Assembly: GCA_948479395.1 (NCBI GenBank)
Contig: CAOLUI010000004.1
Coordinates: 1-47,490, forward strand
Origin: an uncultured Bacilli bacterium
GTDB lineage: Bacteria > Bacillota_I > Bacilli_A > RF39 > UBA660
Direction: 5' to 3'
DNA: 47,490 nucleotides
A program made the position numbers and the translations under genes. How positions within the stretch are numbered: position 1 is the first letter of the stretch; every line of letters begins with the position of its first letter. Below, one piece after another: positions 41,584 to 47,490 of the stretch. The notes beneath the pieces were generated by a model. It saw only the letters and a program-made list of their open reading frames with translations. It made no database searches and was not told where the DNA came from.

Positions 41584-42104
41584 GAAATATCTAACTTACT
41601 AACAATCATATTAGATATTAATTTTAATAAATCAAACTGATAATCGGGAATAGAACTATTTTCATTATACAAAATAATTAATCCCAAACAATCAATAGAA
41701 GAAATAATAGGCAATACTAAAAAATATCCTGTTAATTCTTTATCATTAAAAATATAAGTATCCAAACTACTTTTGGTTACTGACTCTCGATTATGAATAA
41801 AGTTTAATAATTTATCTCCAATTTCAGCATTAATCTCAATATCTTCAATCCCTGAAAAAAGAACTTTATCACGATCCGTTATTAAAACTTTAAAATCATA
41901 AGTATTATTTACAATAGAAGCAAGATTTTTAACAATTTCACTATAATCTTGCATCTTAGAATATTTTTTTAAAAGAATATGATCATTTTCCACAAAAATC
42001 TCTAAATTTTCCCCGTCACGTATTCCTAAGTTTCTTCTTATTTCTTTTGGTAAAACAATTCTGCCTAACTCATCAATTTTTCTTATAACACCTGTAGACT
42101 TCAA
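41580..42104 (-). CDS. spoVT: Sporulation regulator SpoVT
   Basis: About 174 residues, close to the 178 of B. subtilis. AbrB-type swapped-hairpin DNA-binding domain (STGVIRKIDELGRIVLPKEI) followed by a GAF-like domain (about 55-170). SpoVT controls forespore genes. The start is TTG 42104, ten bases after GAGGAG; the frame open to 42170 would add an unrelated extension. It lies directly after mfd, as in Bacillus. Confidence 0.92.
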   Translation of the reverse strand: MKSTGVIRKIDELGRIVLPKEIRRNLGIRDGENLEIFVENDHILLKKYSKMQDYSEIVKNLASIVNNTYDFKVLITDRDKVLFSGIEDIEINAEIGDKLLNFIHNRESVTKSSLDTYIFNDKELTGYFLVLPIISSIDCLGLIILYNENSSIPDYQFDLLKLISNMIVSKLDIS

Positions 42105-42175
42105 AAGAAAATCAACTCCTCTGCTACTTAGTTTGATGCGATAAGAAAAAATTATGCTATAAATAATCAAAATTA

Positions 42176-45100
42176 TTATTCAATTAAATCACGCCAAATT
42201 TTTTCAAGTAAAGGTACAAAATAATATAAAAAATGTTTTTGTTCTCTTTTTAGTAACAAACTAATTACTATCTTTTTATTTGTATATTTAAAAGAAAAAT
42301 TAGGATTAATATTATACGCTTCTAAAAAAAGTTTATCACCCTTAATTTTCTCAGAATATTTTGAAGGTATTTCTATCTCCACAACTCTATCATTTTGCTG
42401 CACAGCACTAACTTCCAATTTTTGTGCTATTTTTTCAAACCATTCTTCATACATATAAATTTCTATATCTTCCGTAATTTTACCAAAACGATCTTCCAAA
42501 ATTTCTTTTATTTTTTGCAAAGATTTCTCATCCCTTATTTCGTTAATAAGCTGATGTACTTCAATTTTTACATCCTCATCACTAACATAATCATCACTTA
42601 TATGAGTACTTACATTAACCAGTGATTTAGAATCCGTATCTTCTTCTTTTACCTCTTCCCCATTTAATCTTTTAATTTCTTCTTCTATCATTTGCATAAA
42701 AAGAGCCAAACCAACTGAATCCACAAATCCTGCTTGTTCACTCCCTAATATATCTCCTGCTCCCCTTAACGATAAATCTCGCATAGCAATTCGATATCCA
42801 CTTCCTAGTTCCGTAAAATCTTTAATTGCTTGTAATCTTTTAACCGCGATATCATTTAAAACCTTTCGTTTATCATATAAAAGATAAGCATAAGCAATTC
42901 GATTACTTCTTCCAACTCTTCCCCGTAATTGATATAACTGACTTAATCCAAAATGATCAGCATCATAAATAATTAAAGTATTAGCATTAGGAATATCAAT
43001 TCCCGTCTCAATTATCGTTGTACATACTAATATATCAAATTCTTGTAATATAAAAGATTCCATAATTTTATCTAAATCTTTTTTAGTCATTTGCCCATGA
43101 GCAAAAGAAATATTTGCCTCTGGTATTAATCTTTTTAAATTATTCGTAAACTCTTCAATACTTGCTACTTTATTATAAAGAATAAAAACTTGCCCTTTTC
43201 TAGCTAATTCCTTATAAATAGCATCTTTTACAATTAATTCATTTTCACTTAAAACATAAGTTTGAACAGGATAACGATTAACTGGAGCTGTATCTATAAT
43301 CGATAAATCTCTTAATCCACTCATAGCCATTTTTAATGTTCTTGGAATAGGTGTTGCAGATAGAGTCAAAATATTTATATCATTTTTAAACTTCTTAATT
43401 TTTTCTTTATGAGTTACTCCAAAACGTTGTTCTTCATCCACTACAAGTAATCCCAAATTTTTACAAATAACATCACTACTTAATAAACGATGAGTTCCAA
43501 TCAACAAATCTATTTTTCCATTTTGTAAATCATCTAAAATCCTTTTTGTGTCTTTTAGTGAAGTAAATCGATTTAATAAAGCAATTTCAAGAGGATAAGA
43601 ACTAAATCTTTTTAAAGCTGAAGTATATTGCTGCTTTGATAATATAGTTGTTGGACATAAATACAAAACTTGCTTATTATTTAAAATAGTTTTAAAAATT
43701 GCTCGAAAAGCTACTTCTGTTTTACCAAACCCTACATCTCCACATAGCAACCGATCCATCGGAACACTATTTTTTAAATCCTTTTGTACTTCTTCTATAG
43801 CTCTTAACTGATCCTTCGTCTCATGATATGGAAACATTGAAGCAAAAACATCTTCCTCGGGATAATCCTTATAAGCAATCCCTTTAGTCTTACTCCGTAT
43901 CGCATAAAGTCTCATTAATTCTTCTGATATATCTTTAATTTTCTTGCGTACACTTCTCTTTTTTAATTCCCAAGAAGTACTATTTAACTTATTTATTTTA
44001 GGTTTTACCCCTTCACTATCTGCATACTTATAAATACTCGTTATTTTCTCTACTGGAATATAAACTTTATCATTTCCCAAATAATTTATTTGAATAAAAT
44101 CTTTCATCATCTCTTTTTGTTTTAAAGTAACTACACCATTATATATACCTATTCCATGACTTCGATGAACTACATAATCACCTAATTTTAAATTATTTAA
44201 AGAACTTATTTTCTTGCCAATTTTCAAAGTATTTTTATATTTAATCTGTTCATTTTTTACATTTTCAATATCAAACTCAGATATAACCACCATATCATCA
44301 AACAAAAAACCCCTATTTATTTTTTGCATTATAATATTTATCTTATTAAAAATTGGTTCCTTTGTTACGATAGCTGAAGAAAATAAATCTAAAATTTGCT
44401 TTTTTTGCCTTTCCTTAGACAAACAAAAACAAACTGTTTTTTTATCATTAATAAACATTTGGACTTTTTCCTGCAATAATTTATAATCAGAATGAAAGTT
44501 ATCAATTTCTAAAGTTTTATACTTATATACTTCCATGTTCTCATTACTTATATTATTCAAACTATTTAGATATATTTTCTTTGAGACAGATAATTCTTCC
44601 AAAGAATACATATACTTTTTCGTTTTATCTATTTTTTCCTTTTCCTTAAATTCTAAAATATCTTCTGTTAATTTTAAATAACCTGCTTTTATTTGTTCAT
44701 AATCACAAAAAAATAAAATGGGTTTTTTTAAATAATCTATTAAAGAACTATTTTTTTCATTTAATATTTCTTTAAAAGGAAAAATAGTTATCTTATCTAT
44801 TTTTTCCAAAGATAACTGAGTATTTTCATCAAAATAACGAATTGATTCAATTAGGTTACCAAAAAACTCAATTCGAATAGGATGTTCTTCCTCTATTAAA
44901 AAAATATCTAAAATAAAACCTCTTACTGCATAATTTCCTGTTGAAGTAACAACACTATCTCTAGTATACCCAAAATCTTCTAAACATTTAATAATATCTT
45001 CTCGAGTTAATTGATCGTTAATTTTTAATGTTTTTAATTGCTTTTGCTTAAGATCGGGTAAAAATTTTAAATAACCCATTAAATTAGTAACTACAATATG

Positions 45101-45394
45101 AACTCCCTCTTCTAATAATCGCAAGCTTTCTAAACGCTTAACTTGTAAATCAGGAGAAGATGCTAATGCCACAGTAGATAAAAAATCATCCATTGGAAAA
45201 AGAAGCACATTATCCGTATATGTACTTAACAAAGAGTAAATTTGATTACACTCATATAAAGAATTAGTTACAACTAAAATATTTTCTTTTTCTTTTTTAA
45301 AACAATTTAATATATATATAATATTTAATTCTTTTGTTAATCCTGTAATCTGAATATTAAATTTATTGATAAATTTATCAGTCAACCAATTCAT
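42176..45394 (-). CDS. mfd: Transcription-repair coupling factor Mfd
   Basis: A 1072-residue Mfd, slightly shorter than the usual 1150-1180. UvrB-like N-terminus, RNA-polymerase-interaction (CarD-like) segment LKLGDYVVHRSHGIGIY (about 400), translocase with CGDVGFGKTEVAFRA, DEEQRFG and QLRGRVGRSNR, and the TRCF C-terminal domain. It removes stalled RNA polymerase and recruits UvrA. Starts two bases after pth ends. Confidence 0.97.
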   Translation of the reverse strand: MNWLTDKFINKFNIQITGLTKELNIIYILNCFKKEKENILVVTNSLYECNQIYSLLSTYTDNVLLFPMDDFLSTVALASSPDLQVKRLESLRLLEEGVHIVVTNLMGYLKFLPDLKQKQLKTLKINDQLTREDIIKCLEDFGYTRDSVVTSTGNYAVRGFILDIFLIEEEHPIRIEFFGNLIESIRYFDENTQLSLEKIDKITIFPFKEILNEKNSSLIDYLKKPILFFCDYEQIKAGYLKLTEDILEFKEKEKIDKTKKYMYSLEELSVSKKIYLNSLNNISNENMEVYKYKTLEIDNFHSDYKLLQEKVQMFINDKKTVCFCLSKERQKKQILDLFSSAIVTKEPIFNKINIIMQKINRGFLFDDMVVISEFDIENVKNEQIKYKNTLKIGKKISSLNNLKLGDYVVHRSHGIGIYNGVVTLKQKEMMKDFIQINYLGNDKVYIPVEKITSIYKYADSEGVKPKINKLNSTSWELKKRSVRKKIKDISEELMRLYAIRSKTKGIAYKDYPEEDVFASMFPYHETKDQLRAIEEVQKDLKNSVPMDRLLCGDVGFGKTEVAFRAIFKTILNNKQVLYLCPTTILSKQQYTSALKRFSSYPLEIALLNRFTSLKDTKRILDDLQNGKIDLLIGTHRLLSSDVICKNLGLLVVDEEQRFGVTHKEKIKKFKNDINILTLSATPIPRTLKMAMSGLRDLSIIDTAPVNRYPVQTYVLSENELIVKDAIYKELARKGQVFILYNKVASIEEFTNNLKRLIPEANISFAHGQMTKKDLDKIMESFILQEFDILVCTTIIETGIDIPNANTLIIYDADHFGLSQLYQLRGRVGRSNRIAYAYLLYDKRKVLNDIAVKRLQAIKDFTELGSGYRIAMRDLSLRGAGDILGSEQAGFVDSVGLALFMQMIEEEIKRLNGEEVKEEDTDSKSLVNVSTHISDDYVSDEDVKIEVHQLINEIRDEKSLQKIKEILEDRFGKITEDIEIYMYEEWFEKIAQKLEVSAVQQNDRVVEIEIPSKYSEKIKGDKLFLEAYNINPNFSFKYTNKKIVISLLLKREQKHFLYYFVPLLEKIWRDLIE

Positions 45395-45396
45395 TT

Positions 45397-45951
45397 CTAG
45401 CCTCGCTTATTATAATCATTCATCGTCTTATCTATACCATTAGTTATAAATGACTCAATAATATCCTCATATATATTAAAATTATCTTTCAAATAATTTA
45501 ATTCTTTCTTAGAAAACTTTCCTAAAACAAAATCAATTGTATCTTTTTCTTGATTATTAGCAATACCAATTTTTAATCTTGCAAAAGACTCTGTACCTAA
45601 AGAATTAATTATAGATTTTATTCCATTGTGCCCTCCGGAAGAGCTATTGAATTTTAATTTAAACGTTTCAAATGGTAAATCTAAATCATCATGAACAATT
45701 AAAATATTTTGAGATTTAATATCGTAAAATTTAACAGCTTGTAAAACGGCCTTACCAGATAAATTCATAAAAGTTTGGGGTTTCAAAAATAAAACTTTTT
45801 CCTCTTCTATCATCTTAATTTGATAAAGAGCTTCAAACTTTTTTTTCCAAGTTTCATTATTTAAATAAGAATCTAGAATCATAAAACCAACATTATGACG
45901 AGTAAATTCATACTCCTTACCTGGATTACCTAACCCAACAATTAATTTCAT
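45397..45951 (-). CDS. pth: Peptidyl-tRNA hydrolase
   Basis: A 184-residue Pth: VGLGNPGKEYEFTRHNVGF (catalytic His), FLKPQTFMNLSG and the IVHDDLDL aspartate. It recycles tRNA from peptidyl-tRNA. AGGAG precedes the ATG; mfd follows at once, the Bacillus order. Confidence 0.97.
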   Translation of the reverse strand: MKLIVGLGNPGKEYEFTRHNVGFMILDSYLNNETWKKKFEALYQIKMIEEEKVLFLKPQTFMNLSGKAVLQAVKFYDIKSQNILIVHDDLDLPFETFKLKFNSSSGGHNGIKSIINSLGTESFARLKIGIANNQEKDTIDFVLGKFSKKELNYLKDNFNIYEDIIESFITNGIDKTMNDYNKRG

Positions 45952-45962
45952 AACTAACTCCT

Positions 45963-46673
45963 TTAATTTTTTCGAAAAATATTTTTATAACTTTTATAAT
46001 CTTCAATAAAAATTGGTTGCATAACCATCAAAGCATTTTTAGCGCCTTTAATACATTTTAACAAAACCATTTTTGCTTTTTTATCAGATTTTGTATAAAT
46101 AAATTGTATTTTTTTTGCTCTTAATTTATATTTTTCACATAAATCTAAAATTTCTTCTAATCTTTCGGGAAGATGAACTAAATAAAAACATCCTCTTTCT
46201 TTTAAAGCAAAACTTACACATTTAAATAACTCTTCTAAGTTTAAATAAATTTCATGGCGTGCTATCGATTTTTTCTCATTTTTATTAAGAAAACTTTTTT
46301 CATGGTATTTAAAATAAGGAGGATTTGCTATTATAACATCAATATTATTTCCCGGGAAATATTTTTTTATATTCTTTACATCATCATTGACAATAGTTAT
46401 TTGCTTTTCTTTTTGATTTAAATAAACAGATTCATATGCCAATTGATAAATATCTTTTTGTATTTCAAATGCCATTATTTTATTTTTATAATAGTAAGAT
46501 AATATTAAGGAAACCGCTCCATTACCTGCACAAAAATCTAATAGCAAATCAGAGTTATCCACATTATCCACAAATTCAGCAAGCAAAATAGAATCTAAAG
46601 AAAATTTAAATAACTCTGTATCTTGAACAATTTTAAAATTTTCGTAATCATATAAATCATTTATTACTTTCAT
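45963..46673 (-). CDS. tRNA1(Val) m6A methyltransferase-like (YabB/TrmN6)
   Basis: A 236-residue SAM-dependent methyltransferase. LLDFCAGNGAVSLIL is motif I and IIANPPYF the catalytic NPPY of N6-adenine enzymes. Family members methylate A37 of tRNA-Val. Overlaps the end of ricT by 17 bases; the two are neighbours in Bacillus too. Confidence 0.88.
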   Translation of the reverse strand: MKVINDLYDYENFKIVQDTELFKFSLDSILLAEFVDNVDNSDLLLDFCAGNGAVSLILSYYYKNKIMAFEIQKDIYQLAYESVYLNQKEKQITIVNDDVKNIKKYFPGNNIDVIIANPPYFKYHEKSFLNKNEKKSIARHEIYLNLEELFKCVSFALKERGCFYLVHLPERLEEILDLCEKYKLRAKKIQFIYTKSDKKAKMVLLKCIKGAKNALMVMQPIFIEDYKSYKNIFRKN

Positions 46674-47442
46674 TATTCAATGATATCTCCCTTATTTCAT
46701 TTCCTATATCAATTTTAATTATTCTATTTAAAATATCAACATTTACAACTTTACCCTCTACATTTTCATATTTTATAATTGAACCAATTGTTGGTAAACC
46801 TTTTCGAGCTTCCTTATAACATTCATCTTCATAAGCAAGACAACATAATAATCGGCCACACCCACCATTGATCTTTGTAGGATTTAAAGCCAAATTCTGG
46901 TTTTTTGCCATATTCATTGAAACAGATTCTAACGTTTTCAAAAAAGAATTACAACATAAAACCCTTCCACACTGTCCTATTCCTCCCACATTTGCGGCCT
47001 TATCTCTTGCTCCAATTTGTCTAAGTTCAATTCGAGTTTTATAAATACTTGCTAATTTTTTAGTTAAATCACGAAAATCTATTCTTTCTTCCGCCGCAAA
47101 ACTAAATAATAACTGTTTACGATCAAAAGTATATGAAGCCCCCAAAAAACGCATTTTTAAATTCATTTTATTCGCTACTTCTTGCGCTTTTTTTAAAGCT
47201 AACTCCGCATCTTTTAAGTTTTTTAAATAATTTTTATAATCATCTTTTGTACTTATTCTAACAATTTTTTTAATTTCCCCCAATTCTTTTATTTTTTCTT
47301 TTGCAACTTTTTCCACAACTTTTCCATATTGCAAACCTTTTTCGGTTTCAACAATAACATTTGTATTTATATAAATTTTCCCTTGCGCCTCAAAATAATA
47401 ATTTTTTTTAGTTTCGTTTAACCTTACTCCATAAATATTCAA
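46657..47442 (-). CDS. ricT: RicT (YaaT), PSP1-domain protein
   Basis: A 261-residue PSP1 protein with cysteine motifs GQCGRVLCCNSFL and GCGRLLCC that in the Ric (RicA/F/T) complex bind iron-sulfur clusters. The complex promotes RNase Y-dependent mRNA maturation and affects sporulation. TTG start after GGAGG. It leads the operon ricT-trmN6-pth-mfd. Confidence 0.93.
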   Translation of the reverse strand: MNIYGVRLNETKKNYYFEAQGKIYINTNVIVETEKGLQYGKVVEKVAKEKIKELGEIKKIVRISTKDDYKNYLKNLKDAELALKKAQEVANKMNLKMRFLGASYTFDRKQLLFSFAAEERIDFRDLTKKLASIYKTRIELRQIGARDKAANVGGIGQCGRVLCCNSFLKTLESVSMNMAKNQNLALNPTKINGGCGRLLCCLAYEDECYKEARKGLPTIGSIIKYENVEGKVVNVDILNRIIKIDIGNEIREISLNNESNK

Positions 47443-47490
47443 CTTAAATCCTCCAAACTAAAAATATAATAATCTAACAATAAATTTATA

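Noticed and set aside
42395..44486. Plus-strand frames opposite mfd
   Set aside because: They are shadows of the mfd coding strand; composition and lack of ribosome sites argue against genes.
1..47490. CRISPR arrays or rRNA genes
   Set aside because: No regularly spaced repeats and no rRNA-like conserved segments were seen; the short repeats found are dyads or duplicated leaders.

Overview
The window is AT-rich DNA from a spore-forming Bacillota (class Bacilli), most likely an uncultured gut lineage with a reduced genome. The evidence for this is the B. subtilis-like order ricT, trmN6, pth, mfd, spoVT, metG, tatD, yabE-like, rsmA, yabG, veg, spoVG, yabP, yabQ, divIC, truA, rplM, rpsI, together with sporulation genes (spoVT, yabG, yabP, yabQ, a SleB/CwlJ-type hydrolase, cell-wall amidases). 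UGA is used as a stop and the only visible Trp tRNA has anticodon CCA, so the code is standard rather than Mycoplasma-type. The species cannot be named from the sequence alone.

Layout. (1) 1-4.7 kb: part of a mobilisable element resembling Tn4451 in gene content (large serine recombinase overlapping a MobV relaxase), followed by a DnaJ-domain protein. (2) 4.7-6.3 kb: a structured non-coding stretch, two small genes with near-identical leaders, tRNA-Trp and a SleB-like hydrolase. (3) 6.3-19.6 kb: one cell-wall amidase/LysM gene cut into three pieces by two serine-recombinase elements of about 3.4 kb and 8.6 kb. The pieces rejoin in frame as an amidase with four LysM repeats, whose N-terminus resembles the sporulation autolysin CwlC. 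The larger element carries a Gfo/Idh oxidoreductase - HD - inositol-monophosphatase operon and, at its right end, a retron-like cassette: promoter, structured RNA with a1/a2-like complementary ends, small membrane protein, reverse transcriptase. (4) 19.6-23.3 kb: HtrA protease, Abi_2-family protein, a frameshifted CwlD-like amidase and an unknown gene. (5) 23.4-29 kb: rpsI-rplM with an L13-type leader, a membrane-anchored zincin, truA, two degenerate ECF-type ATPases, divIC. (6) 29-47.5 kb: the core sporulation/housekeeping block on the minus strand, interrupted by a decayed acetyltransferase, an immunity-protein-like cluster (34.8-38.0 kb) and a DUF3419 gene. A T-box leader precedes a frameshifted SDR gene and metG.

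How it fits together. The core genes cover translation (metG, truA, rplM, rpsI, rsmA, pth), transcription-repair coupling (mfd), division (divIC) and sporulation. The accessory blocks are mobile or defence-like: serine recombinases, relaxase, retron-like RT, Abi_2, immunity-like proteins. The most notable proposal is that the two insertions in the CwlC-like gene may be removed during development, as happens with skin-type elements, and that one of them carries a compact retron-like system.
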